This document shows, in pieces, positions 8,783-17,717 of a stretch of 64,000 nt of DNA. Positions within the stretch are counted from its first letter, which is position 1, and the number at the start of each line of letters is the position of its first letter. The position numbers were made by a program, and so were the translations under genes. Origin of the DNA: Tahibacter aquaticus (GTDB taxonomy: Bacteria; Pseudomonadota; Gammaproteobacteria; Xanthomonadales; Rhodanobacteraceae). The DNA lies in the NCBI RefSeq assembly GCF_004363655.1, contig NZ_SNZH01000010.1, positions 124,001-188,000 on the forward strand. Reading direction: 5' to 3'. The notes below the pieces were generated by a model. It had not been told where the DNA came from. It saw only the letters and a list, made by a program, of their open reading frames with translations, and made no database searches.

Positions 8783-9241
8783 ATGAAGCTCGCCTACAAA
8801 CTTTCCCTCGCTGCAGCCGCGCTGCTGTTGCTGTTGCTGTTCCCCGCCCGCGGCCGTGCCGAACAGGTGCAGCGCTTCGACAACTACCAGGTGCATTACA
8901 ACGCCCTCTCCACCGACATGCTGCCGGCGGAAGTCGCCAGGCAGTACAAGTTTTCCCGGTCGAGCAAGCAGGGACTGGTGAATATCGCTGTGCAGCAGCT
9001 GGGCAGCGACAGCCAGCCGGTGGCCGTGGCGGCCAAGGTCAGCGGCACCGCCGCCAATCTGGCCGGCCAGCGCAGCGAATTGGCCGTACGCGAAATCCGC
9101 GAAGCCGACGCGGTCTATTACCTGGGCGAATTCGACGTGCGCGGCAGCGACACCATCAATTTCAGCATCGACATCACGCCGGCCGGCAGCAAGCGCAGCT
9201 ACCAGCTCAAATTCAGCAAGAACTACGTTACCGACCGATGA
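8783..9241 (+). CDS. DUF4426 domain-containing periplasmic protein
   Basis: This 152-aa protein has a signal peptide (residues 1-26, ending ARGRA-E) followed by a single domain starting QRFDNYQVHYNAL, the opening phrase of DUF4426 proteins. Its function is unknown. The position after yggT in the proC cluster is shared with other gammaproteobacteria such as Pseudomonas, so the neighbourhood supports the family call. I use the ATG at 8783, which gives the signal peptide and follows an AGGAG. The stop overlaps the next gene's ATG (ATGA), showing translational coupling to the phosphatase at 9238. Confidence 0.85.
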   Translation: MKLAYKLSLAAAALLLLLLFPARGRAEQVQRFDNYQVHYNALSTDMLPAEVARQYKFSRSSKQGLVNIAVQQLGSDSQPVAVAAKVSGTAANLAGQRSELAVREIREADAVYYLGEFDVRGSDTINFSIDITPAGSKRSYQLKFSKNYVTDR

Positions 9242-9942
9242 CTGCACGCCTGCTGCTGATCCGCCACGCCCAAGCCAGCTTCGGCACCGACGACTACGAC
9301 CGGCTTTCCGAGCGCGGCCTGCGCCAGGCCGAACTGCTGGCGCAATGGCTGGCGGCGCAGCCTCAGCTGGAATTCGCCCATGTCGTCGCCGGTGCGCAGA
9401 AACGCCACGCCCAGACCCTGCACGCGCTGCAGCTGGCTGCCGCCGCGGTCGACCGCCCGCTGCCGGCACACAGCATCGATGCGGACTGGAACGAGTTCGA
9501 CCACGAAAGCCTGTTGCGTGGCTATGCCAGCATCGCGCTGGACGATCCCGACCTGCCCAGCCTGCGCGACGGACTGGAACCGGCGCGGGTGCAGGCCCTG
9601 ATCGGCCGCGCCTTCGCAGCCTGGGACCAGGGCCGCCTCGACGAACATATGCCGGAAACGCTGCAGACCTTCCGCGACCGCGTGCGCCGGGCGCATGACC
9701 GCGCCGAGGCCAGGGCCGCCGGTGGCACCACGCTGGTGGTCAGTTCCGGTGGCGTCATCGCGCGCTGCGCCCAGGCCCTGCTGGCGCTGGACGAAGCGAC
9801 CACGATACGGCACAACCTCAGCCTGGCCAATTCCGGCATTGTGGAATTTGTACGAAACGATTCGGAATGGCAATTGCAGCATTGGAGCCACCTGCCCCAC
9901 CTGCAGGACGAACAGCACCGCGCCCTGCACAGCTGGTATTGA
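9238..9942 (+). CDS. Histidine phosphatase family protein
   Basis: This 234-aa cytoplasmic protein carries the histidine phosphatase motif LLIRHAQASFG near residues 5-15, where His10 is the expected phospho-acceptor. The late motif TLVVSSGGVI stands where most members have a His (VSHGG), so the second catalytic His may be missing or shifted. The central DADWNEFDHE fits an acid/base Glu or His loop. The physiological substrate is unknown. It overlaps DUF4426 by four bases and is the fifth gene of the yggS run. It is only weakly similar to the phosphatase at 2638, so the two are unlikely to be a recent duplication. Confidence 0.82.
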   Translation: MTARLLLIRHAQASFGTDDYDRLSERGLRQAELLAQWLAAQPQLEFAHVVAGAQKRHAQTLHALQLAAAAVDRPLPAHSIDADWNEFDHESLLRGYASIALDDPDLPSLRDGLEPARVQALIGRAFAAWDQGRLDEHMPETLQTFRDRVRRAHDRAEARAAGGTTLVVSSGGVIARCAQALLALDEATTIRHNLSLANSGIVEFVRNDSEWQLQHWSHLPHLQDEQHRALHSWY

Positions 9943-10026
9943 AGCCGGCACGGCGCCGACAGGCGCGCGATAGCCACGGTTTGCGACGATTTCCCGCCGA
10001 ATCTGGCGCCCAGGAGAATCCAGCCC

Positions 10027-11064
10027 ATGACCAGCTCCGCCGACAGCGTGCTCGATACGCAAACCCTGGCCGACTATCTGCAGGCGCAGGTCGAGGGATT
10101 CCGCGGACCGCTTACGGCGACCAAGTTCAAGGGCGGCCAGTCCAATCCCACCTATCGCATCGACGCGGCCTCCGGCCGCTACGTGCTGCGGCGCAAGCCA
10201 CCAGGCAAGCTGCTCGCCTCGGCGCATGCGGTAGAACGTGAATACCGCGTGCTACAGGCCTTGCAAGGCTCAGCTGTTGCGGTGGCGCAGCCGCTGCACC
10301 TGTGCGAGGACGACAGCGTCATCGGCAGCGCGTTCTATCTGATGAGCTTCGTGCCCGGCCGCGTGCACTGGGATCCGGCCCTGCCCGATGCCACGCCGGA
10401 ACAGCGCACCTTCTACTACCACCGTGCCGTCGACACGCTTATCGCGCTCGCGCAGCTGGACGTAGCGGCCTGCGGTCTCGCCGATTACGGCAAACCCGGC
10501 AACTATTTTGTGCGCCAGATCGCGCGCTGGAGCGAGCAATACCGCGCCAGCGAAACCGAAACCCTCGTCGCGATGGACCGCCTGATCGAGGCACTGCCCG
10601 CCGCGGCGCCGGCCGACGACGGCCGCATCGCGCTGGTCCACGGCGATTTCCGCCTCGACAACCTGATGTGGTCCGACAGCGGCGAACTGCTCGCCGTAGT
10701 GGATTGGGAATTGTCCACACTGGGACATCCGCTGGCCGACCTGGGCTACTACTGCATGGCGCTGCGCCTGCCACGCAACCCGGTGCTGCCGGGCCTGGCC
10801 AGCCTGCAGCGCGACAGCCTGGGCATTCCCGACGAAGCTGCCCTGCTCGGCCGCTTCGGCACCGCCACCGGGCTGGACCCGGGCGATGCCTGGCCGTTCC
10901 ATCTGGCCTTCCATTTTTTCCGCCTGGCAGCGATCGCCCAGGGCGTGATGAAGCGCGCACTGCAGGGCAATGCATCGAGCGAGCAGGCCCTGGCGGCCGG
11001 ACGCATGGCCGGCACGATTGCGCAGATGGGGTGGGAAGTACTGGATCGAGGCGCTGCAAAGTAA
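10027..11064 (+). CDS. Phosphotransferase family protein (ACAD10/11 N-terminal-like kinase)
   Basis: This 345-aa protein has the aminoglycoside/choline kinase-like fold. The nucleotide-binding loop is seen near FKGGQSNPTYRI (residues 37-48). The conserved Lys lies near YVLRRKPPGKLL. The catalytic loop is ALVHGDFRLDNLMW (HGDxxxxN), and the metal-binding DWE is in AVVDWELSTLGHP. The order and spacing match proteins related to the kinase domain of human ACAD10/ACAD11, which phosphorylate 4-hydroxy acids or acyl-CoAs for fatty-acid catabolism. No acyl-CoA dehydrogenase gene is next to it, so that role is only suggested. It lies 84 bp after the phosphatase and converges on the lipase foldase gene. 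Confidence 0.85.
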   Translation: MTSSADSVLDTQTLADYLQAQVEGFRGPLTATKFKGGQSNPTYRIDAASGRYVLRRKPPGKLLASAHAVEREYRVLQALQGSAVAVAQPLHLCEDDSVIGSAFYLMSFVPGRVHWDPALPDATPEQRTFYYHRAVDTLIALAQLDVAACGLADYGKPGNYFVRQIARWSEQYRASETETLVAMDRLIEALPAAAPADDGRIALVHGDFRLDNLMWSDSGELLAVVDWELSTLGHPLADLGYYCMALRLPRNPVLPGLASLQRDSLGIPDEAALLGRFGTATGLDPGDAWPFHLAFHFFRLAAIAQGVMKRALQGNASSEQALAAGRMAGTIAQMGWEVLDRGAAK

Positions 11065-11094
11065 CGCCGGCAGTCGAGACGCGGCCGCAGCCGT

Positions 11095-13058
<1,964 letters not shown>

Positions 13059-13244
13059 TTACGCCGGTTTCATCCTGGAGATGTTGCTCCTGCCGCGCGG
13101 ATTCCCGTCTTCGGCGAGCTGCCGGTGCGGCGACGAATCGCCACGCCGGCAACCACTTCGTTCAACCGACGGCAGCTCCTGACGAGGCCCCCAGCATGAC
13201 GAAACGATGGTTGGATACCGCGCGCAGGTTGCGCCGGCCGGCCG

Positions 13245-13284
13245 ACTCTACACCGGCCAAACGCAGATTTCAAACGGGCGTTTC
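13245..13284 (-). promoter_or_regulatory. Lipase-foldase promoter with PsrA/FadR-like operator
   Basis: On the minus strand GAAAC-GCCC-GTTTG (13271-13284) matches the Pseudomonas PsrA operator pattern (G/C)AAAC-N4-GTTT(G/C). Its right half overlaps a -35 hexamer TTGAAA (13268-13273). Seventeen bases later stands a -10 hexamer TAGAGT (13245-13250). Transcription would start near 13237, leaving a leader of about 215 bases before the lipase ATG. Hexamers and operator are seen directly; the regulator is inferred. Confidence 0.5.
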
Positions 13285-13313
13285 AATGACGGCCGAGGCC
13301 GCCAACCGGCCAC

Positions 13314-13832
13314 TCAGAGCTGGCGATCTTCGGCCTTGAACTCGCCTTCGACCGCCTGCTTAGCGCCAGATGCATCGATCAGATGAAAACTGAAACGGCC
13401 CGCATACAGCTTGCCCGCAACGCTCTGTACCTCGAACACATTACCGGCGTGCTGCTTGTCCAGCGTGTATTCGGCGTCGGGGTCGCCGCCCATTGGTTTT
13501 ACACCTTTATAAAACCGCACATCGCACTCGGCGCGGCCGAACGAAGCGCTGTCCAGGCGTATCGGCTTACCGGCAGCCAGGCCGCTGCAGATGATCGACA
13601 GCCGGTCGATCGGCGTCTTCGGCGGCGGATAGGCGCTGCCGCCCGCGGTAGTGGCGCTCAGGCTGAAGCTGCCGCTGGAGTTGCCCAGCGGCACCAGCGT
13701 GATGCCGTCGTCGTCGCTGACAAAGGCTGCATCGCCGACGCGCGCGCTCAGCGATTGGGTTTCGGCCGCCTGCGCGGCGGCACCGGCAGACAGCAGGACA
13801 AACAGCGCAATGCAGCGGGAAGAGGTTCGCAT
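13314..13832 (-). CDS. Secreted protein of unknown function
   Basis: This 172-aa protein has a strong signal peptide (residues 1-22, ending AAAQA-A) and no other membrane segment, so it should be periplasmic or exported. The mature part is Gly/Ser-rich with two Cys residues (IICSG and AECDVRF) that could form a disulfide. It looks beta-rich (alternating hydrophobic residues in FEVQSVAGKLYAGRFSFHLI). I recognise no family. The ATG at 13832 has GGAG six bases upstream; the frame is open well beyond it but without coding character. It lies 91 bp downstream of the BtuF-like gene in the same direction and upstream of the lipase promoter. Confidence 0.65.
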   Translation of the reverse strand: MRTSSRCIALFVLLSAGAAAQAAETQSLSARVGDAAFVSDDDGITLVPLGNSSGSFSLSATTAGGSAYPPPKTPIDRLSIICSGLAAGKPIRLDSASFGRAECDVRFYKGVKPMGGDPDAEYTLDKQHAGNVFEVQSVAGKLYAGRFSFHLIDASGAKQAVEGEFKAEDRQL

Positions 13833-13923
13833 GGCAAGCTCCGTAAGCGGTCGAAGCAGAATACGCAGGCCGGCACGCAGGCCTGACATCACGCAGTCCA
13901 GCGAACGCCGAGGTGTGCGGCGG

Positions 13924-14718
13924 TCAATCTTCGCGCCGCGCCCAGCGCAGTATGGCGGCATGAATCGCATCGAGTCCGTCGAACAGCGCCGCCGGGCCGG
14001 GCTGCAGGATGATCGGCGACTTGATCTCGAACAGCTGTCCGTCGCGCACTGCCGGTATCGCATCCCAGCCCGGCCGTGCAGCGACCTGTTCAGGGCGGAA
14101 ACGCTTGCCGCACCAGGAGCCCAGGATCAGTTCCGGCGCGCGCCGTATCACTTCGCTGCCGTCGGCGAGGATACGGTCGCGCGCCAGGGAATGTTGCGTC
14201 AGTTCCGGAAAGATGTCGTCGCCGCCCGCGATGCGCACCAGTTCGCCGACCCAGCGGATGCCGGTGATCAGCGGCTCGTCCCACTCTTCGAAATATACTT
14301 TTGGCCTACGCGGCAATGTTGCCGCCGCGGCGCGCACCGCGGCGATATGCGCCTCGGCCTGCTGCGCCAGCACTTCGCCCGCGGCGGCCTGGCCGACCAT
14401 GCCGGCCAGGCGGCGGATATAGCCGAGTATGCCGTCCACCGAGCGGTGGTTGCTGATCCACACTTCCACGCCGGCCTTGATCAGGTCGCGGGCGATGTCG
14501 GCCTGGATATCGGAGAAACCGATGACGAGGTCCGGCTCAAGTTTGAGGATTTCGCCGATCCTGGCGCTGGTGAAGGCAGAGACCTTGGGCTTCTCCTTGC
14601 GCGCACGCGGCGGCCGCACGGTAAAGCCGGAAATGCCGACGATGCGGTGCTCCTGCCCCAGCGCGTACAGCACTTCGGTCGGTTCTTCGGTCAGGCAGAC
14701 GATACGCGAGGGATACAA
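13924..14718 (-). CDS. Cobalamin-binding (BtuF-like) protein
   Basis: This protein of about 264 aa belongs to the helical-backbone periplasmic-binding fold of BtuF/FecB type (PBP2 class III). It opens with RIVCLTEEPTEVLYALGQ and continues RIVGISGFTVRPPRARKEKP, the pattern of proteins annotated as cobalamin-binding. LILGSWCGKRF and the C-terminal GPAALFDGLDAIH also fit. The frame is open to 14928, but homology begins only at YPSRIV. I therefore choose a TTG at 14718 with AGGAG eight bases upstream. That leaves no signal peptide, which is common in this subgroup. No BtuC or BtuD gene is nearby, so a transport role is unproven. The start is the least certain point. Confidence 0.72.
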   Translation of the reverse strand: MYPSRIVCLTEEPTEVLYALGQEHRIVGISGFTVRPPRARKEKPKVSAFTSARIGEILKLEPDLVIGFSDIQADIARDLIKAGVEVWISNHRSVDGILGYIRRLAGMVGQAAAGEVLAQQAEAHIAAVRAAAATLPRRPKVYFEEWDEPLITGIRWVGELVRIAGGDDIFPELTQHSLARDRILADGSEVIRRAPELILGSWCGKRFRPEQVAARPGWDAIPAVRDGQLFEIKSPIILQPGPAALFDGLDAIHAAILRWARRED

Positions 14719-14944
14719 GGTGGCCGCTCCTGCCCGCTCAATGGCGATGGGCTGTTGTGGAGCCCCCTCCTGAGTCAAGGGAGCAGCAAGACCTCTGCTG
14801 CGCAGGGGTCTTGCAGAGTTGTCGAGGCAGGCGCCGAGTACAGGAGACATTGCCTCGATGCGTGCGCAGTTCTTCCTCACGCTTGGCGGCGCCGTGGAGG
14901 CAGGCAGCCGAGCAGAAACCTCGTGCATCGGCTGCCGGACTCGG
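14719..14944 (-). promoter_or_regulatory. Leader region of the BtuF-like gene with a hairpin
   Basis: This 226-base gap between pdxH and the BtuF-like gene contains a perfect 8-bp stem, GCAAGACC (14786-14793) with GGTCTTGC (14807-14814). The length would allow a structured leader, but I could not find the conserved core of a cobalamin riboswitch on the coding strand. Confidence 0.3.
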
Positions 14945-15535
14945 TCACGGATACAGCATGCGTTGGCGCCATTGGCCGTCGATCAGTTCATGGCGTTGAC
15001 GCTCGTGCAAGCGGAAATTGGCGCCGTACCAGAATTCGATCAGATCGGGATCGACCCGATAGCCGCCCCAGTGCGGCGGCCGCTCCACTTCGCACCCGGC
15101 AAAGCGTGCTTCGACTTCGGCGATACGTGCCTCGAAATCCTCGCGCTGCGGCAGGGTCTGCGACTGCAGCGAAGCCCAGGCGCCGATCTGGCTGCCGCGC
15201 GCGCGCGACGCGAAATAGGCGTCCGAATCGGCCTCGGGCAGCCTGCTGACCGTGCCTTCGACGCGCACCTGTATGCCTTCGCGCAGCTGCTTCCAGTGCA
15301 GGCACAGGGCAACCTGGGCATGCGCGGCAAGCTCTTCGCCCTTGGCGCTCGTGTAGTTGGTGAAGAAGCGCAAGCCGTCTTCGGCGACGCCCTTGAGCAG
15401 CACGATGCGCGAATGCGGACGGCCGCGCGCGTCGATGGTGCTGAGATTCATGGCCGTCGGTTCGGGATCGCCGCTGAGGGCTGCTTCGGCCAGCAGGCGG
15501 CGCAGCTCTTCCAGCGCGGGAACACACAATGACAT
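14945..15535 (-). CDS. pdxH: Pyridoxamine/pyridoxine 5'-phosphate oxidase
   Basis: This 196-aa FMN enzyme oxidises pyridoxine or pyridoxamine phosphate to PLP in the cytoplasm. Family sequences are clear: DPEPTAMNLSTID near residues 24-36, RIVLLKGV and FFTNYTSAKGEEL for FMN and phosphate binding, SRARGSQIGAWAS near 110-122, and the C-terminal PDLIEFWYGANFRLHER and RMLYP. The protein is slightly shorter at the N-terminus than E. coli PdxH. The start at 15535 gives MSLCVPALEEL, but its ribosome-binding site is weak. Upstream, toward the kinase gene, lies a 30-bp direct repeat. Confidence 0.95.
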   Translation of the reverse strand: MSLCVPALEELRRLLAEAALSGDPEPTAMNLSTIDARGRPHSRIVLLKGVAEDGLRFFTNYTSAKGEELAAHAQVALCLHWKQLREGIQVRVEGTVSRLPEADSDAYFASRARGSQIGAWASLQSQTLPQREDFEARIAEVEARFAGCEVERPPHWGGYRVDPDLIEFWYGANFRLHERQRHELIDGQWRQRMLYP

Positions 15536-15647
15536 GGCGGAGGACTCCGTCGAACGAAGACCGCAAATGCTAGCACGCAGGCGCCGGCGCGGCCGCGGCA
15601 TAAGCGCGCAGGTGGCGGTTTGCGGCGACGTTGCGCGCTTTACCCGA

Positions 15648-15711
15648 CTCCATCTACGGTGGCGCTGCGCGCTCGCCCGGCCTCCATCTACGGCGGCGCT
15701 GCGCGCTCGCC
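15648..15711. repeat. 30-bp direct repeat spanning the 3' end of the hybrid kinase gene
   Basis: Two 30-base copies (15648-15677 and 15682-15711) differ at one base and are separated by four bases. The second copy includes the stop codon and last codons of the kinase gene, so the repeat looks like a local tandem duplication of the gene's 3' end. Confidence 0.85.
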
Positions 15712-17220
15712 AAGGCTCTGCACAACGCGGGCGAACTGGGCGAAATCCAGCGGCTTGGTCAGGTAGTGATCGGCACCGGCGGCCAGCGCAGCGCGACGCG
15801 CTTCCTCTGTAGCATTTGCCGAAACTGTAACTATGCCGCCTTTGTAACCTTGTGAACGAAGCTGGAAAACAGCCGCATTGCCCGACAGGCCGGGCAGTTC
15901 CACATCGACCAGCACAAGGTCCGGCGCGCGCTGCCCGACTTCCGCCAAAGCCGCCGCCGCGGTGGACGCGACGCGCGTGGTGGCGCCCAGGTCGCCGAGC
16001 AGTACTTCCAGCAGCGCGGCCACGTCGGGATCGTCGTCGACGATCAGTGCGTCCAGTCCGCGCCGGCGCTGCTCCTGCGGCAATGCGGGCAGGCCAGTAG
16101 CGCCCAGTGCCGGCAAGGCGATGCGAAACGTGCTGCCCAGGCCGGGCGCCGAATCGAGCTCGATCTCGCCGCCCATGCGCTCGACCAGGCGCTTGACGAT
16201 GGACAGGCCAAGGCCCGCGCCGCGCCCGCCGTGCTGGGCACCGCGGTTGAACGCCTTGAACACGCGCGCGCGCGAAGCAGCGTCGATGCCCAGGCCAGTA
16301 TCGCTGACCTCCAGCCGCAGCAGCGCGCCGTCCCAGCCCAGCTGTCCGCGCACATAGCCCTTAGGCGTATAGCGCAAGGCATTCGACAGCAGGTTGATGG
16401 CTACCTGGCGGATCTTGATCTGGTCGAACAGGGCAGTCGCCGGCGGCGCCTCGCCCGCTTCGATGACCAGGGCCAGGCCTTTTTCCGCCGCCAGCGGGCG
16501 GAACATCGCATCCAGGTCGTCGACCAGAGTCGCCAGCGGCAGCTCGGCTGCGTCGAGCAGGGTTTCGCCGGCTTCGCTGCGGCCGTATTCGAGCAGGTTT
16601 TCCGCCAGCGCGAACAAATGGCTGGCATTGCGCCGCAGCGCCTGTAGCGCCTGTGCCCGGCCGCCTTCGCCGCCGCCGCGTTCGAGCAGGTGCAGATAGC
16701 CGAAGATCGAGGTCAGTGGCGTGCGGAATTCGTGGCTGAGGGTGGCAAACAGCGCGTTTTTCAGCGCATTGGCTTCTTCCAGCCGGGCGCGCTGCTGTTC
16801 CAGTTCAGACTTGATCTGGCGCAGCCGCGCCAGCGTACGCGATTTCTCCAGCCCGGCCAGCACGGCCTGGTTGCCTAGCTGCTGCTGGCTCTGTGTGCGT
16901 TCGTGTTCTTCGCTGGCGTCCAGCAGCAGCAGGTGGAACGTGTCGTTCGCATCCGGCACCAGATGCACGTGGGCATGGCGGCCGTCGGACAGTTCCACAA
17001 AGGGAAGATCCTGGGTCTGGTCCAGCGGCAGGCCGAGGAACAGATCCTGCAGCTGCTGTACCAGTTCGGCCGGACCGCCCTGCTCCAGGCCGTGGTAGCC
17101 GGCCGCGCCGGACACCTCGGTCAGCTGCCACTGCGCATCGAAGCTCAACAGCAACGGATGGGCGCGATCGCGCAGCGCCTGGCTCAGGTAATTTTCCACC
17201 GCCTGCGGAAATTCGCTCAT
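15688..17220 (-). CDS. Soluble hybrid histidine kinase with C-terminal receiver
   Basis: This 510-aa protein has no membrane segment. Residues about 10-105 form a PAS-like sensor, and a coiled coil follows (125-155). HisKA has its phospho-acceptor His163 in LSHEFRTPLTSIFG. The ATPase domain has NLLSNALRYTPKG (276-289), DTGLGID and GAGLGLSIV. A receiver from about 390 to 505 has Asp439 in LVLVDVELPG, acidic pocket VDDDPD and Lys489 in YLTKP. It is the last gene of a five-gene leftward operon, overlapping the GTPase by four bases. The response regulator with a DNA-binding domain is at the other end of the operon. No histidine phosphotransfer protein is present, so signal flow from the receiver is unclear. 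Confidence 0.9.
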   Translation of the reverse strand: MSEFPQAVENYLSQALRDRAHPLLLSFDAQWQLTEVSGAAGYHGLEQGGPAELVQQLQDLFLGLPLDQTQDLPFVELSDGRHAHVHLVPDANDTFHLLLLDASEEHERTQSQQQLGNQAVLAGLEKSRTLARLRQIKSELEQQRARLEEANALKNALFATLSHEFRTPLTSIFGYLHLLERGGGEGGRAQALQALRRNASHLFALAENLLEYGRSEAGETLLDAAELPLATLVDDLDAMFRPLAAEKGLALVIEAGEAPPATALFDQIKIRQVAINLLSNALRYTPKGYVRGQLGWDGALLRLEVSDTGLGIDAASRARVFKAFNRGAQHGGRGAGLGLSIVKRLVERMGGEIELDSAPGLGSTFRIALPALGATGLPALPQEQRRRGLDALIVDDDPDVAALLEVLLGDLGATTRVASTAAAALAEVGQRAPDLVLVDVELPGLSGNAAVFQLRSQGYKGGIVTVSANATEEARRAALAAGADHYLTKPLDFAQFARVVQSLGERAAPP

Positions 17221-17717
17221 GCGTGCAGCCTCGTCGCCAGCTCGCCGAAACCCGCCTCGACACCGTCGCCGCTGAGGGCGCTGGTCTCGAATACCGGCAG
17301 ACTGTGGCGCATCTCGGCCAGGGTTTCCGGTGCCACTTCCCAGCGTTCGACCAGGTCGAGCTTGTTCACGAACAGCACGCAGGCGGGGTTGTCGAGTACG
17401 TCGCGCGCCTGCATCAGCAGGTTCAGCGCCGCGCGCAGGCTGGCTTCGCGGGTGCCGTCGGCGACCAGGATCAGGCCACTGGCACCGCGCAGGTAGTTCT
17501 GGTTCAGGCTGTCCAGCACGGCCTTGCCGGCTATGTCCCAGACCACGAACTTCATGCGGTCGCCGCCGGCCAGATCGACGACGCGGCTGTCGACCTTGAC
17601 GCCGACCGTGGTCAGGTATTTTTCAGAGAAGGTGTTGCGCACAAAACGGGCAACCAGACTGGTCTTGCCAACGCCAAAGTCGCCGAGCATGCAGATCTTG
17701 CGCGCCAGTTCCGTCAT
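17217..17717 (-). CDS. Ras-like small GTPase (prokaryotic Rab/Rup type)
   Basis: This 166-aa single-domain GTPase has the Ras-superfamily layout: G1 GDFGVGKTS (12-20), a switch I Thr in YLTTVGVKV (34-42), G3 WDIAGK (60-65), G4 NKLD (118-121) and G5 TSAL (145-148). The G3 motif has Lys65 where Ras proteins carry the catalytic Gln61, so intrinsic hydrolysis may be poor and a partner may complete the site. It has no lipid-anchor motif or membrane segment. Both ends overlap neighbours by four bases, with the OmpA-type membrane protein upstream and the kinase downstream, so the three products are probably made in fixed ratio and act together at the membrane. Confidence 0.9.
   Translation of the reverse strand: MTELARKICMLGDFGVGKTSLVARFVRNTFSEKYLTTVGVKVDSRVVDLAGGDRMKFVVWDIAGKAVLDSLNQNYLRGASGLILVADGTREASLRAALNLLMQARDVLDNPACVLFVNKLDLVERWEVAPETLAEMRHSLPVFETSALSGDGVEAGFGELATRLHA

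Noticed and set aside
14719-14944. Possible cobalamin riboswitch in the leader of the BtuF-like gene
   Set aside because: Blocks reminiscent of the 3' end (CAGGAGAC) occur only on the opposite strand, and the conserved core with the CCCGCAACTGT-like element is missing. A covariance-model search would decide.
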